Positions 28,644 through 37,966 of a stretch of DNA of 55,133 nucleotides are shown here, one piece after another. The first letter of the stretch is position 1, and each line of letters starts with the position of its first letter. Source of the stretch: Methylobacterium sp. J-076 (GTDB lineage: Bacteria > Pseudomonadota > Alphaproteobacteria > Rhizobiales > Beijerinckiaceae); NCBI RefSeq assembly GCF_022829405.1, contig NZ_JAKSXW010000084.1, positions 1 to 55,133 of the forward strand, read 5' to 3'. Both the position numbers and the translations under genes were made by a program. The notes under the pieces are model-generated. The model saw only the letters and a list, made by a program, of their open reading frames with translations. It ran no database searches and was not told where the DNA came from.

Positions 28644-30167
28644 ATGAACAAGCCCGAATTCTTCGGCGACAGCCGCACCAAGTCGCCGTTCTCGTCGCGG
28701 TACGAGAACTTCATCGGCGGCCAGTGGGTCGCCCCCACCGCCGGCCGCTACTTCGAGAACACCTCGCCGATCACCGGCAAGGTGGTCTGCGAGGTGCCGC
28801 GTTCCGATGCGTCGGACGTGGAGAAGGCCCTCGACGCCGCCCACGCCGCCAAGGAGGCCTGGGGCCGCACCGCCCCGGCCGAGCGCGCCCGCATCCTCAA
28901 CAAGATGGCCGACCGGATGGAGGAGAACCTCGATCTGATCGCGCTGGCCGAGACCTGGGACAACGGCAAGCCGATCCGCGAGACGACCCACGCCGACATC
29001 CCGCTGGCCATCGACCATTTCCGCTACTTCGCCGGCTGCGTGCGGGCGCAGGAGGGCTCGATCTCCGAGATCGACCACGACACCGTGGCATACCACTTCC
29101 ACGAGCCGCTCGGCGTCGTCGGCCAGATCATCCCGTGGAACTTCCCCATCCTGATGGCGGTGTGGAAGCTCGCCCCGGCGCTGGCCGCGGGCAACTGCGT
29201 GGTGCTCAAGCCCGCCGAGCAGACCCCGGCCTCGATCCTGCTGCTGATGGAGATCATCGGCGACGTGCTGCCCCCGGGCGTCCTGAACATCGTCAACGGC
29301 TTCGGCCTGGAGGCCGGCAAGCCGCTCGCCTCCTCGCCGCGCATCGCCAAGATCGCCTTCACGGGTGAGACGACCACCGGCCGCCTCATCATGCAGTACG
29401 CCTCCCAGAACCTGATCCCGGTGACCCTGGAGCTCGGCGGCAAGTCGCCGAACATCTTCTTCGCCGACGTGGCGAACGAGGACGACGACTTCTTCGACAA
29501 GGCGCTGGAGGGCTTCACGATGTTCGCCCTCAACCAGGGCGAGGTCTGCACCTGCCCGAGCCGCGCCCTGGTCCACGAGTCGATCTACGACCGCTTCATG
29601 GAGCGGGCGATCAAGCGCGTGGAGGCGATCACCCAGGGCTCGCCCCTCGACCCGGCCACGATGATCGGCGCCCAGGCGTCGAGCGAGCAGCTGGAGAAGA
29701 TCCTGAGCTACGTCGACATCGGCAAGCAGGAGGGCGCGGAGTGTCTCACGGGCGGTGAGCGCAACGTGAAGGACGGCGAGCTCGCCGAGGGCTTCTACAT
29801 GAAGCCCACCGTGTTCCGCGGCCATAACAAGATGCGGATCTTCCAGGAGGAGATCTTCGGCCCGGTCCTGTCGGTCACGACCTTCAAGGATGACGCCGAC
29901 GCCCTCTCGATCGCCAACGACACCCTCTACGGCCTCGGCGCCGGCGTCTGGACCCGCGACGGGACCCGCGCCTACCGCTTCGGCCGGGCGATCCAGGCGG
30001 GCCGCGTCTGGACGAACTGCTACCACGCCTACCCGGCCCACGCGGCCTTCGGCGGCTACAAGCAGTCCGGCATCGGCCGTGAGACGCACAAGATGATGCT
30101 CGATCACTACCAGCAGACCAAGAACATGCTGGTCAGCTACTCGGCCAAGAAGCTCGGATTCTTCTGA
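28644..30167 (+). CDS. Aldehyde dehydrogenase, AldB/ExaC type
   Basis: NAD-dependent aldehyde oxidation, usually of short-chain aldehydes such as acetaldehyde. The 507-residue protein begins at the ATG at 28644 behind AGGGAG. It has the Rossmann-NAD segments [10 protein letters not shown] and [15 protein letters not shown], the general-base Glu263 in [13 protein letters not shown] and the nucleophile Cys302 in [34 protein letters not shown] near the end places it in the AldB/ExaC group. The next gene encodes DUF779, which is paired with this aldehyde dehydrogenase type in many bacteria. A terminator lies between them, so readthrough or a second promoter must drive DUF779. Confidence 0.92.
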   Translation: MNKPEFFGDSRTKSPFSSRYENFIGGQWVAPTAGRYFENTSPITGKVVCEVPRSDASDVEKALDAAHAAKEAWGRTAPAERARILNKMADRMEENLDLIALAETWDNGKPIRETTHADIPLAIDHFRYFAGCVRAQEGSISEIDHDTVAYHFHEPLGVVGQIIPWNFPILMAVWKLAPALAAGNCVVLKPAEQTPASILLLMEIIGDVLPPGVLNIVNGFGLEAGKPLASSPRIAKIAFTGETTTGRLIMQYASQNLIPVTLELGGKSPNIFFADVANEDDDFFDKALEGFTMFALNQGEVCTCPSRALVHESIYDRFMERAIKRVEAITQGSPLDPATMIGAQASSEQLEKILSYVDIGKQEGAECLTGGERNVKDGELAEGFYMKPTVFRGHNKMRIFQEEIFGPVLSVTTFKDDADALSIANDTLYGLGAGVWTRDGTRAYRFGRAIQAGRVWTNCYHAYPAHAAFGGYKQSGIGRETHKMMLDHYQQTKNMLVSYSAKKLGFF

Positions 30168-30197
30168 GTTCGGCCGGGTCTCCCCGAGACCACCTTG

Positions 30198-30227
30198 GGC
30201 CCCGGCCACCCGGCCGGGGCCTCTTTG
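30198..30227 (+). terminator. Rho-independent terminator after the aldehyde dehydrogenase
   Basis: A 10-bp perfect stem (GGCCCCGGCC at 30198-30207, GGCCGGGGCC at 30212-30221), ACCC loop and TCTTTGT tract, 30 bases after the stop. Confidence 0.8.
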
Positions 30228-30293
30228 TCTGTGCGGACCTCGACGCCCGGGGTCGGCGGCGACATATCGGGACGGAACGGCCGGGAGGAACGC

Positions 30294-30719
30294 ATGGGCG
30301 CCGCGGAGACGACCGAAGCCACCACCGCCGAGCAGGCCGGCGCGGACGGGACGCCGCTGCGCGTCACCGCGACCCCGGCGGCGCTCGCCCTGGTCGAGGA
30401 GCTGAAGGCCGAGTACGGCCCGGTCCTGTTCCACCAGTCCGGCGGCTGCTGCGACGGCTCCTCGCCGATGTGCTACCCCGTGGGGGACTTCATCGTCGGT
30501 GACGGCGACGTCCGTCTCGGACAGGTGGCGGGGGCCGATTTCTTCATCTCCCGTCCGCAATTCGAGGTGTGGAAGCACACCCACATCCTCCTCGACGTGG
30601 TGCCCGGCCGGGGGGGCATGTTCTCCCTGGAGAACGGGCGCGAGAAGCGGTTCCACATCCGCTCGCGGCTGTTCACGCCGGCGGAGAACGAGGCGCTTGG
30701 CGGCGCCTGCCGGTTGTGA
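30294..30719 (+). CDS. DUF779 protein, partner of aldehyde dehydrogenase
   Basis: A 141-residue protein; the ATG at 30294 follows GGGAGG. The core has VLFHQSGGCCDGSSPMCYP, with three Cys that could ligate a metal or form a redox-active site, then VRLGQVAGADFFISRPQFEVW and TPAENEAL near the end. This is the DUF779 signature. Co-occurrence with AldB/ExaC-type dehydrogenases is established in other genomes, but its biochemical role is unknown. It is a likely accessory for the dehydrogenase 126 bases upstream. Confidence 0.85.
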   Translation: MGAAETTEATTAEQAGADGTPLRVTATPAALALVEELKAEYGPVLFHQSGGCCDGSSPMCYPVGDFIVGDGDVRLGQVAGADFFISRPQFEVWKHTHILLDVVPGRGGMFSLENGREKRFHIRSRLFTPAENEALGGACRL

Positions 30720-30791
30720 TGTCCTGACGGGCCGCCGTGGTTGCCGCGCTCTCGCTCGCACTGACGGTGTGGATCGCGACGGGAGGGCGAG

Positions 30792-31214
30792 ATGACCGAG
30801 AGAGCCGGCCTGATGGTGGTGCGCGAGAGCACGCCGTTCCGCGGCAAGCAGGGCCACATGTACCGCCCGGCCATCTCGGCGGAGGCGGTCGGCGCCCGGG
30901 CGCTGCACATGCAGCTCCTCGAAATCGCCCCCGGCGAGCGCGCCCACGCCCACAAGCACGAGGCCCACGAGACGGCGATCCACGTCCTGAAGGGCGTGTC
31001 CGGCTGCTTCTGGGGCGAGCGGCTGGAACACCACGCCATCGCCGGGGCCGGGGAGTTCGTCTACATCGCGGCCGGCGTGCCGCACCTGCCCTACAACCGC
31101 AGCACCATCGAACCGGTGGTGGCCGTGATCGCCCGCACCGACCCGAACGAGCAGGAAAGCGTCGTCCTGCTGCCGGAGCTTGAGGCGGGGGTCGACTGGT
31201 CGAAGGCCAGCTAG
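30792..31214 (+). CDS. Small cupin protein
   Basis: A 140-residue single-domain cupin, starting at the ATG at 30792 after GGGAGGGCGAG. Cupin motif 1 is complete (GERAHAHKHEAHETAIHVLKG, with two His and the Glu), and motif 2 is visible as VYIAAGVPHLPYN with the final His, giving a 3-His/1-Glu metal site. Such cupins are sugar isomerases, dioxygenases or ligand sensors; the sequence does not choose. It is 72 bases downstream of the DUF779 gene on the same strand and may share its role in aldehyde metabolism, which is inference. Confidence 0.8.
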   Translation: MTERAGLMVVRESTPFRGKQGHMYRPAISAEAVGARALHMQLLEIAPGERAHAHKHEAHETAIHVLKGVSGCFWGERLEHHAIAGAGEFVYIAAGVPHLPYNRSTIEPVVAVIARTDPNEQESVVLLPELEAGVDWSKAS

Positions 31215-31264
31215 GGCCTGTCCGGCAGGGGAGGGGCGGTATCCAGGCGCCCCCCGACACACCG

Positions 31265-31358
31265 CCGTCATTGCGAGCGAAGCGAAGCAATCCAGGGCGG
31301 CGGGACGCCTCAGACCGTGGCGCTTCCCTGGATTGCTTCGCGCCGCTCGCAATGACGG
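31265..31358. repeat. Palindromic interspersed repeat, family A (best copy)
   Basis: Perfect 14-bp terminal arms CCGTCATTGCGAGC (31265) and GCTCGCAATGACGG (ends 31358) enclose GAAGCGAAGCAATCCAGGGC and its complement TCCCTGGATTGCTTCG. Both halves fold into one hairpin of about 94 bases. A half copy of family C starts 40 bases further on. Confidence 0.85.
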
Positions 31359-31397
31359 GATGGGCGGGGCCTGGGGCCCCGATCATCCCTTCCGCCG

Positions 31398-31447
31398 CCT
31401 CATCCTGAGGTGCCCGCGTCAGCGGGCCGCGAAGGAGGTCAGAAGGG
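31398..31447. repeat. Half copy of palindromic repeat, family C
   Basis: CCTCATCCTGAGG opens the element and continues as CGCGTCAGCGGGCCGCGAAGG, closely matching the left half of the complete copy at 45383. The right half is missing, so this one is truncated. It lies just upstream of the 3' end of the Sel1 gene. Confidence 0.6.
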
Positions 31448-31483
31448 TGAGATCGAAGCGCGCGGAGCGCCGAACGCCCCGCC

Positions 31484-32497
31484 CTACTGCGCCTCCGCCC
31501 GCTCGTTGCCGAGGCGCTCGGCCCGGACCTTCTCGTCCTTCGAGAGGCCGGTGACCGCCTGGTCGAGCCAGGCATCCGAGAGCCCCTGCCCGGCGGCGGC
31601 GAGGTTCCAGGCGGCGGCCTCCACGAGGTTCTTCGAGATGCCCCGGCCCGAGGCGTACAGGCGGGCGATCCGGTTCTGGGCGATGGCGTTGCCGCGCTTG
31701 GCCGCGTGCAGGAAGTAGCGGGCCGCGGCATGCTCGTCCTTGGGGACGCCTGTGCCGTTGAACAGCAGGATCGCGAACTCGACCTCACCGGCGAGGTCGC
31801 CGTTGTCGGCCGCCCGGCGGAACCACGAGGCCGCCTGCGTCGGGTCCTTCGGCACGCCGCGGCCCTGGAGGTAGAGCACCCCGAGATCGTGCTGGGCCGG
31901 GCCCACCTCCGCGTCGGCGGCCTTGCGGAACTGCTTGGCCGCCTCGGCCTCGTCGGCGGGGGTGCCCGTGCCGATCAGGATCAACCCGAGGTTGTAGGAC
32001 GCCGTCGGCGAGCCGAGGGCGGCGGCCTGTTCGAGCCAGCGCCGGCCGGCCTTGGGGTCCCTGGGTACGCCGCGCCCGTCCAGGGCCATCAGCCCGAGGG
32101 AGGACATGGCGGCCGGGTCGTTCTGCGCGGCGGCGAGCTTGTACCAGTCCGCCGCCTTGACCGGGTTCTGCGGCACGCCGAGCCCCTGGTTGTACAGCTC
32201 CCCGAGCAGCGTCATCGCCGCCGCATCCTTGGGGTTGGCCTCGATCCGCTTCGTCGCCTCGCGGAAGGCGGTGACGTACTGGCCCCGCTGGTAGGCACCG
32301 TAGGCGGTATCGGGCGGCTGTCCGGAGGCGGGCGGCAGGGCGCCGCCGCCGAAATTCGGCGTGTACGGGCTCGGCAGCTCCCGCATCGGCTTCTTCTCGG
32401 TCGGCGTCGCGGTGGCCTTCGGGTCGGCCAGGGAGACGGCCCCCGCCGCACCCTGCCCGAGCAGGAGCGCGACGAAGGCGAGGGCGATGCGCGTCAT
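31484..32497 (-). CDS. Secreted Sel1-repeat (TPR-like) protein
   Basis: A 337-residue precursor from the ATG at 32497, with signal peptide MTRIALAFVALLLGQGAAGA. After a Pro-rich linker, residues about 100-310 hold six or seven Sel1 repeats of about 36 residues, seen as AMTLLGELYNQGLGVPQNPVKA, AMSSLGLMALDGRGVPRDP, AQHDLGVLYLQGRGVPKDP, and AQNRIARLYASGRGISKNL. Sel1 repeats form right-handed alpha-solenoids for protein binding, often in envelope-stress or morphogenesis pathways. Its start overlaps the preceding thiE-like gene by four bases (ATGA), so it belongs to the gap-pgk-fba transcript. Confidence 0.86.
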   Translation of the reverse strand: MTRIALAFVALLLGQGAAGAVSLADPKATATPTEKKPMRELPSPYTPNFGGGALPPASGQPPDTAYGAYQRGQYVTAFREATKRIEANPKDAAAMTLLGELYNQGLGVPQNPVKAADWYKLAAAQNDPAAMSSLGLMALDGRGVPRDPKAGRRWLEQAAALGSPTASYNLGLILIGTGTPADEAEAAKQFRKAADAEVGPAQHDLGVLYLQGRGVPKDPTQAASWFRRAADNGDLAGEVEFAILLFNGTGVPKDEHAAARYFLHAAKRGNAIAQNRIARLYASGRGISKNLVEAAAWNLAAAGQGLSDAWLDQAVTGLSKDEKVRAERLGNERAEAQ

Positions 32498-33147
32498 CCC
32501 GCCTGCGCCCCGATGAGCGCCTGCACCCGGGCGACCGCTTCCGGATCGCCGGCCCAGATCGCGCTCTCCAAGCCGATGAATTCGGCCCCGGTCTCGATCA
32601 GGGCGGGCAGCTCCGCCTCCGCGGCGGCGACCGCGACGCAGGGGGTCTCGAAGATCTCGGCCCACCAGCCAGCCCTGGCCAGCACGGTCTCTGGGTCGGG
32701 GGCGGCGCCGTCCGGGTAGAGGCCGCCGAACATCAGGTAATCCACGCCGGCCTCGCCGGCCTCCATGGCGATGTGCTTCGATTCGAAGCCGCCCGCGCCG
32801 AGGATGCGCCCGTCCCGCAGGCGCCCGCGCAGATCGCCGAGGTCGGAGGCCGGATCGCGGGGTTTGTCGAGGTGGACGCCGTCCGCCCCGCCCCGGGCGG
32901 CGACCTGCACGAGGTCGCCGACATAGCCGGCGCAGGCGACGACGAGGGCCGCCTCCCGTGCCTGCGTGAGCGTGGACGCGCGCTTGACGAGGCCGGTCAG
33001 GGTCCGCTCGTCGGCGGCGGCGAAGCGGAGGATCACCGCGGCGACGTCACCCGCGGCGCAGGCCGCTTCGAGGGCGGGCAGGAGGGCCTCGACCCCCGCG
33101 GCATCGAGGCCGTGGGGACCGAGGAGGGCGATGCGTTGTTCCACCAT
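32494..33147 (-). CDS. Thiamine-phosphate synthase-like TIM-barrel protein
   Basis: A 217-residue protein resembling ThiE (thiamine phosphate synthase) in fold and length. It has VVACAGYVGDLVQVAARGGADGVHLDK, where GADGVHL matches the ThiE pyrophosphate strand, and GVDYLMFGG near residue 145, matching the ThiE GADYIGFGPVF-type motif. The catalytic Lys/Asp set of true ThiE is incompletely recognisable, and the position after fba is typical of a ThiE-like protein of unknown substrate in Hyphomicrobiales. I therefore do not give it the symbol. It overlaps the Sel1 gene by four bases. Confidence 0.72.
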   Translation of the reverse strand: MVEQRIALLGPHGLDAAGVEALLPALEAACAAGDVAAVILRFAAADERTLTGLVKRASTLTQAREAALVVACAGYVGDLVQVAARGGADGVHLDKPRDPASDLGDLRGRLRDGRILGAGGFESKHIAMEAGEAGVDYLMFGGLYPDGAAPDPETVLARAGWWAEIFETPCVAVAAAEAELPALIETGAEFIGLESAIWAGDPEAVARVQALIGAQAG

Positions 33148-33180
33148 GGACCTATGAGGGGTTGAGGATTCCCCCCCCGC

Positions 33181-34251
33181 TTACTGCGGCCCGATCTTCG
33201 GGTCGAGGGAGCCGCTGGCATAGCGCTTGGCCATGTCGGCCACCGAGATCGGCCGGATGTTGGCGCCCTTGCCCGCCGTGCCGAACTCCTCGAAGCGCTG
33301 CTTGCAGAGCTTCGTCATCGCCTCCATGGCCGGCTTCAGGTACTTGCGCGGGTCGAACTCCGCCGGGTTCTCGGTCAACACCTTCCGGATCTGGCCGGTC
33401 ATCGCCATCCGGTTGTCGGTGTCGATGTTGATCTTGCGGACGCCGTGCTTGATGCCGCGCTGGATCTCTTCGACCGGCACACCCCAGGTCGGCTTCATCT
33501 GGCCGCCGTACTGGTTGATGATGTCCTGCAGGTCCTGGGGCACCGAGGACGAGCCGTGCATGACGAGGTGGGTCGTCGGCAGGCGGCGGTGGATCTCCTC
33601 GATCACGTTCATGGCCAGCACGTCGCCGTCGGGCTGGCGGGTGAACTTGTAGGCGCCGTGGCTGGTGCCCATCGCCACCGCCAGCGCATCGACCTTGGTG
33701 GCCTCCACGAACTTCACCGCCTCGTCCGGGTCGGTCAGCAGCTGGTCGTGGGAGAGGGTGCCCTCGGCGCCGTGGCCGTCCTCGGCCTCGCCCTGGCCGC
33801 TCTCCAGGGAGCCGAGCACGCCCAGCTCACCCTCCACCGAGACGCCGGCCCAATGGGCCATCTTGGTGACGTTGCGGGTGATCTCGACGTTGTAATTGTA
33901 GTCGGCCGGGGTCTTGCCGTCGGCCTTCAGCGAGCCGTCCATCATCACCGAGGTAAAGCCGTACTGGATCGCCGTGGCGCAGGTCGCCTCGTTGTTCCCG
34001 TGGTCGAGGTGCATGCAGACCGGGATGTGCGGGTAGATCTCGACGAGGCCGTCGATCAGCTTGGCCAGCACCACGTCGTTGGCATAGGACCGGGCGCCGC
34101 GGCTCGCCTGCAGGATGACCGGCGAATCGGTGGCGTCGGCGGCCGCCATGATGGCCAGGCCCTGTTCCATGTTGTTCAGGTTGAACGCGGGCACGCCGTA
34201 TTCATGCTCGGCGGCGTGGTCGAGGAGCTGCCTCAGGGTGATCCGTGCCAT
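33181..34251 (-). CDS. fba: Fructose-bisphosphate aldolase, class II
   Basis: Interconverts fructose 1,6-bisphosphate and two triose phosphates; zinc-dependent. The 356-residue protein starts at the ATG at 34251 ([20 protein letters not shown]), the N-terminus of the Calvin-cycle subtype (CbbA-like). CMHLDHGNN (residues 79-87) holds the zinc His and the catalytic Asp; [11 protein letters not shown] and MHGSSSVP follow, with [10 protein letters not shown] near the end. The gene is 33 bases upstream of the thiE-like gene and 63 bases after pgk, so it sits in the gap-pgk-fba unit. The subtype resemblance does not show that a Calvin cycle operates here. Confidence 0.94.
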   Translation of the reverse strand: MARITLRQLLDHAAEHEYGVPAFNLNNMEQGLAIMAAADATDSPVILQASRGARSYANDVVLAKLIDGLVEIYPHIPVCMHLDHGNNEATCATAIQYGFTSVMMDGSLKADGKTPADYNYNVEITRNVTKMAHWAGVSVEGELGVLGSLESGQGEAEDGHGAEGTLSHDQLLTDPDEAVKFVEATKVDALAVAMGTSHGAYKFTRQPDGDVLAMNVIEEIHRRLPTTHLVMHGSSSVPQDLQDIINQYGGQMKPTWGVPVEEIQRGIKHGVRKINIDTDNRMAMTGQIRKVLTENPAEFDPRKYLKPAMEAMTKLCKQRFEEFGTAGKGANIRPISVADMAKRYASGSLDPKIGPQ

Positions 34252-34314
34252 AGTGTCCGCCTTCCCGTTCGACGTGTCGCGATGCAAACGCCCGTGAGGG
34301 CGTGAAATTCCAGT

Positions 34315-35517
34315 TCAGCCCTTGGCGCGCAGCGCCTCGACGCCCGGCAGGGCCTTGCCCTCCAGCCATTCGAGGAAGGCGCCGCCCGCCGTCGAGACGT
34401 AGGTGAAGGTCTGGCCGACGCCAGCGTGGTTGAGCGCGGCCACGGTGTCGCCGCCACCGGCCACCGAAACAAGCGCGCCCGCCTTGGTGCGCTCGGCCGC
34501 GTGCTTGGCCGCCGCGACGGTCGCCGCGTCGAAGGGGGTCAGCTCGAAGGCGCCGAGGGGGCCGTTCCAGACCAGGGTCTTGGCACCGTCGATGGCCGCG
34601 TTGATCTCGGCCACCGATTCCGGGCCGGCATCGAGGATCATTCCACCCTCCGGCACGGCATCGACGGGCACGGTCTCGTGCGCGGCGTTGGCCTTGAACT
34701 CGGAGGCCGAGACGGCATCGACCGGCAGGATGATCCGGCAGCCGGCCTTCTCGGCGGCGGCGAGGATGCGGGTCGCGGTCCCGGCGAGGTCCTTCTCGCA
34801 GAGGGACTTGCCCACCGGCTTGCCCTGCGCGTGCAGGAAGGTGTTGGCCATGCCGCCGCCGATCACCAGCATGTCGACCTTGGCGACGAGGTTCTCCAGA
34901 AGATCGATCTTGGACGACACCTTGGCGCCGCCGACGAGGGCGATGACCGGGCGCTGGGGCGATTCGAGACCCTTGGTCAGGGCCTCCAGCTCGGCCTGCA
35001 TCTCCCGGCCCGCATAGGCGGGCAGGCGGTGGGCCAGGCCCTCCGTGGAGGCGTGGGCCCGGTGGGCGGCGGAGAACGCCTCGTTGACGTAGACGTCGCC
35101 GTTGGCGGCCAGCGCGTCGGCGAAGGCGGGGTCGTTCTTCTCCTCGCCCGCATGGTAGCGGGTGTTCTCCAGCAGGATCACGTCCCCGTCCTTCAGGGCG
35201 GCGACGGCCTTGGCGGCCTCCTCGCCGACGCAGTCCGCCGCGAAGGCGACCGGCTTGCCGAGGGCGGCGGACAGGGCGGGCACCACGGGCTCGAGGGAGT
35301 CCTTCGCCTCGCGCTTGCCCTTCGGCCGGCCGAAATGGGCGAGGAGCACGACCTTGGCCCCCTTTCCGGCGACCTCCCGGATCGTCGGGGCGACCCGCTC
35401 GATCCGCGTCGCGTCGGTGACGCGGCCGCCCTCCATGGGAACGTTCAGGTCCACGCGCATGAGGACGCGCTTGCCCTGGAGCGAGCCGGCATCGTCGAGG
35501 GTGCGGAAGGCGCTCAT
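34315..35517 (-). CDS. pgk: Phosphoglycerate kinase
   Basis: ATP-forming step of glycolysis or ATP-using step of gluconeogenesis. The 400-residue protein has [12 protein letters not shown] at the substrate Arg, [31 protein letters not shown], and the nucleotide loop [16 protein letters not shown] [17 protein letters not shown] with the final EGKALPG. It matches the usual length of about 395 residues. It lies 52 bases after the coiled-coil membrane protein and 63 before fba. Confidence 0.96.
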   Translation of the reverse strand: MSAFRTLDDAGSLQGKRVLMRVDLNVPMEGGRVTDATRIERVAPTIREVAGKGAKVVLLAHFGRPKGKREAKDSLEPVVPALSAALGKPVAFAADCVGEEAAKAVAALKDGDVILLENTRYHAGEEKNDPAFADALAANGDVYVNEAFSAAHRAHASTEGLAHRLPAYAGREMQAELEALTKGLESPQRPVIALVGGAKVSSKIDLLENLVAKVDMLVIGGGMANTFLHAQGKPVGKSLCEKDLAGTATRILAAAEKAGCRIILPVDAVSASEFKANAAHETVPVDAVPEGGMILDAGPESVAEINAAIDGAKTLVWNGPLGAFELTPFDAATVAAAKHAAERTKAGALVSVAGGGDTVAALNHAGVGQTFTYVSTAGGAFLEWLEGKALPGVEALRAKG

Positions 35518-35569
35518 CGGGTCCTTTTGCGAAGTCGGTGCGGCGGGGAGGGGGCGGCGGGAAGCCGGG

Positions 35570-36046
35570 CTAGCCGGCGCGCGGCGGGAGGAGCTGGTCG
35601 AGGTTCAGCCGCTGGAGCGCGACCATCAGCGCGACGGTCAGCACGGCGGTGATGACGGCGGTGAGGACGAAGGCGCCCGTCCCCGGGAGGCGCCGGGTGC
35701 GCTCGGCGAGGCCGCGCACCTCGTTGCGCAGGGCGGAGAGGTCGGACTGGCGGGCGGCCTCGTTCATCCGGCCCGTGGCACCCTCGACCTTGTCCTCGAC
35801 GCGGGAGAGCAGCGACTCGGAGCGGGCGTACTTGTCCTCGATGCGCGAGGCCTTGTCCTCGATCCGCGCGAGCTGGTCGAAGAGCTGATGCGAGGCGATC
35901 GCCCCCATCGGGCTCGCGGCGGGGGAGGCGGGGGCCGGCGCGGCGGCGGGAGGGGCGGATGGGCTGGGAGAAGGCGGAGGAGCGGGGGCGGGACCCTGCG
36001 GGATGAAACCCTGGCCGCCCGTTGTACCCTGCGACGCGTCTGCCAT
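35570..36046 (-). CDS. Coiled-coil membrane protein of unknown function
   Basis: A 158-residue protein starting at the ATG at 36046. Residues 1-50 are a Pro/Ala/Ser-rich disordered region. Residues about 55-115 form a coiled coil ([33 protein letters not shown]) with a strict heptad and repeated RIEDK motifs. A single C-terminal membrane helix ([20 protein letters not shown]) follows, ending in [10 protein letters not shown]. The topology is tail-anchored with the coil in the cytoplasm. No known family. It sits between gap and pgk and separates them from the usual arrangement; the terminator after gap suggests it starts a separate transcript. Confidence 0.7.
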   Translation of the reverse strand: MADASQGTTGGQGFIPQGPAPAPPPSPSPSAPPAAAPAPASPAASPMGAIASHQLFDQLARIEDKASRIEDKYARSESLLSRVEDKVEGATGRMNEAARQSDLSALRNEVRGLAERTRRLPGTGAFVLTAVITAVLTVALMVALQRLNLDQLLPPRAG

Positions 36047-36077
36047 CCCGAGAACCACCCTTCCGAAGGAACGCCGT

Positions 36078-36119
36078 AAGAAACAGGCGGCCCCGCCGCC
36101 CGGAGGGGGCGGCGGGGCC
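36078..36119 (-). terminator. Rho-independent terminator after gap
   Basis: On the minus strand a 13-bp perfect stem (GGCCCCGCCGCCC and GGGCGGCGGGGCC, 36089-36101 and 36107-36119) with a five-base loop is followed by TGTTTCTTACGG. It occupies the gap after the gap gene stop, before the coiled-coil gene. Confidence 0.8.
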
Positions 36120-36131
36120 GGTCGCGGACGA

Positions 36132-37136
36132 TCAGATGAGCTTGGCCATCGCCACGGCCGTGTCGGCCATGCGGTTCGAGAAGCCCCACTCGTTGTCGTA
36201 CCAGGCGAGGATGCGCACCAGCACGCCGTCCATCACCTTGGTCTGGTCGAGGTGGAAGGTCGAGGAATGGGGGTCGTGGTTGAAGTCGATCGAGACGTTC
36301 GGCCGGTCGGTGACGCCGAGCACGCCCTTGAGCGGGCCGGCGGCGGCGGCCTTCACCGCGTCGTTGATCTCCTGGACCGTGGTCGCGCGCTTGGCGGTGA
36401 ACACGAGGTCGACCGCCGAGACGTTCGGCGTCGGCACGCGGATCGAGGTCCCGTCGAGCTTGCCCTTCAGCGACGGCAGCACGAGGCCGACCGCCTTGGC
36501 GGCGCCCGTGGTGGTGGGGATCATCGACAGCGACGCGGCGCGGGCGCGGTAGAGGTCCTTGTGCATCTGGTCCAGCGACGGCTGGTCGTTGGTGTAGGAA
36601 TGGATCGTGGTCATGAAGCCGCGCTCGATGCCCACGGCCTCGTCCAGCACCTTCGCGACGGGCGCGAGGCAGTTGGTGGTGCAGGAGGCGTTCGACACGA
36701 CGAGGTGGTCGGCCTGCAGCTTGTCGTGGTTCACCCCATAGACCACCGTCAGGTCCGCCCCGTCGGCGGGGGCCGAGACGAGGACGCGCTTGGCGCCGGC
36801 GTCGAGGTGGGCCTTGGCCTTGTCCTTCGAGGTGAAGATGCCGGTGCACTCGAGGGCGATGTCGACGCCGAGGTCGCGGTGCGGCAGCTCGGCCGGGTTG
36901 CGGACGGCGGTCACCTTGATCCGGCGGCCGTCGACCACCAGGAACTCGCCATCGACGGCGACCTCGCCGGGGAACCGTCCGTGCACGGAGTCGAAGCGGA
37001 GCAGGTGCGCGTTGGTCTCGACCGGGCCGAGATCGTTGATCGCCACGACCTCGATGTCCTTGCGGCCGGACTCGGCGATGGCCCGCAGCACGTTGCGGCC
37101 GATGCGCCCGAACCCGTTGATGGCAACCTTCGTCAC
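36132..37136 (-). CDS. gap: Glyceraldehyde-3-phosphate dehydrogenase, type I
   Basis: Phosphorylating oxidation of glyceraldehyde 3-phosphate. The 334-residue enzyme starts at a GTG at 37136, behind AGGAAGG; this gives the standard [19 protein letters not shown] beginning. The catalytic Cys is Cys152 in [13 protein letters not shown], and the His is in HSYTNDQP. The NAD-specificity segment is AINDLG with no basic residue, suggesting NAD preference. It is the first gene of the minus-strand unit; tkt, usually just upstream in this class, is absent. A likely promoter is at 37394-37421. Confidence 0.96.
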   Translation of the reverse strand: MTKVAINGFGRIGRNVLRAIAESGRKDIEVVAINDLGPVETNAHLLRFDSVHGRFPGEVAVDGEFLVVDGRRIKVTAVRNPAELPHRDLGVDIALECTGIFTSKDKAKAHLDAGAKRVLVSAPADGADLTVVYGVNHDKLQADHLVVSNASCTTNCLAPVAKVLDEAVGIERGFMTTIHSYTNDQPSLDQMHKDLYRARAASLSMIPTTTGAAKAVGLVLPSLKGKLDGTSIRVPTPNVSAVDLVFTAKRATTVQEINDAVKAAAAGPLKGVLGVTDRPNVSIDFNHDPHSSTFHLDQTKVMDGVLVRILAWYDNEWGFSNRMADTAVAMAKLI

Positions 37137-37393
37137 GGCACTGATCCTTCCTGATGCCGGGCACCCGCCCACGATGCGGCGGCCCTATCGCCTGGTGCCC
37201 CCGGCGTCCGCGGCCCGGGCCTTCCCGCCCGGGGAGCCCTGCGAGGGTGGGCTTGAACCGGCGATGAACCGGACCGCCCGCCATCCCGACACCGCCGCGA
37301 CGCTCCCGCACCGGACCGCGCCGGGGGAAGGACCGCCGCGGTCAACGCCCCGCCCGGCGACGGCCCGTTGAACCACTTGATGGAACGCGCGGC

Positions 37394-37421
37394 TGTCTAG
37401 CATGGCACCTCGACCTGTCAA
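37394..37421 (-). promoter_or_regulatory. Candidate gap promoter
   Basis: On the minus strand, a perfect TTGACA (37421-37416) is followed after 16 bases by TAGACA (37399-37394). The predicted start is about 250 bases before gap, which implies a long leader. Just upstream are two TTTG(T/A)CA(C/G)-like direct repeats, one overlapping the -35, that could be a regulator site. The rest of the 514-bp gap between gap and the DUF4164 gene has no visible gene. Confidence 0.5.
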
Positions 37422-37650
37422 ACGCGCGGAAGTGACAAACCCCTGCTTGTTTCCGAGTTCGGTGAATTGGAATGCGAGGCAGACTGCATAGAGTCCCGGA
37501 ATCGGCTTTTTCCCTGGAAATCCTGGATGATCCGGCCGAAACTTGCGGCGGTGCCCTGTCCGGTCGCGGCGCAACCGGGCAGCACCGGACGAAAGCCTTG
37601 AGACGCAGCCTGCGCCGAACCGCTTCCCCGCCGCCGGGGAACGCCTGAGG

Positions 37651-37962
37651 ATGCCGAAACCCCCGATGACGATGCCGCCCGACGACGATCCCGCGCGGGA
37701 CCCCGTGTCCGACGCCCTGCAACGGCTCGATGCGACGCTCTCCCGGCTGGAGGCCACGGTGTCCCGCCGCCTGGAGGCCGAGGCGTCCCCAGACGACCGG
37801 GACGCCGAACTCCACCTGCTCGAGGAGGACCGCAGCCGCCTCGCCGCCGCCCTCGACGCGGCCAGCGCCCGCCTCGCCCAGGTGGAGGCGACCTCGGGGG
37901 AGGTCGGGCACCGGCTCGACCGGGCCATCGCCGCCGTGGCCGGCGTGCTGGAGAGGCACTGA
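37651..37962 (+). CDS. DUF4164-type coiled-coil protein
   Basis: A 103-residue helical protein from the ATG at 37651 (an in-frame ATG at 37666 also fits). The acidic and Ala/Leu-rich sequence (ALQRLDATLSRLEATVSRRLEAE and HLLEEDRSRLAAALDAASARLAQVE) has continuous heptads. It belongs to the DUF4164 family, which in Hyphomicrobiales lies directly before zapA, here 4 bases away. It is probably a cell-division cofactor acting with ZapA, which is inferred from this linkage. Confidence 0.75.
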   Translation: MPKPPMTMPPDDDPARDPVSDALQRLDATLSRLEATVSRRLEAEASPDDRDAELHLLEEDRSRLAAALDAASARLAQVEATSGEVGHRLDRAIAAVAGVLERH

Positions 37963-37966
37963 CCCC

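Noticed and set aside
28155..31352. A 1065-residue minus-strand frame across the aldehyde dehydrogenase, DUF779 and cupin genes
   Set aside because: All three plus-strand genes have clear motifs and ribosome sites. The long antisense frame has no domain and crosses several gene boundaries, as expected from base composition.
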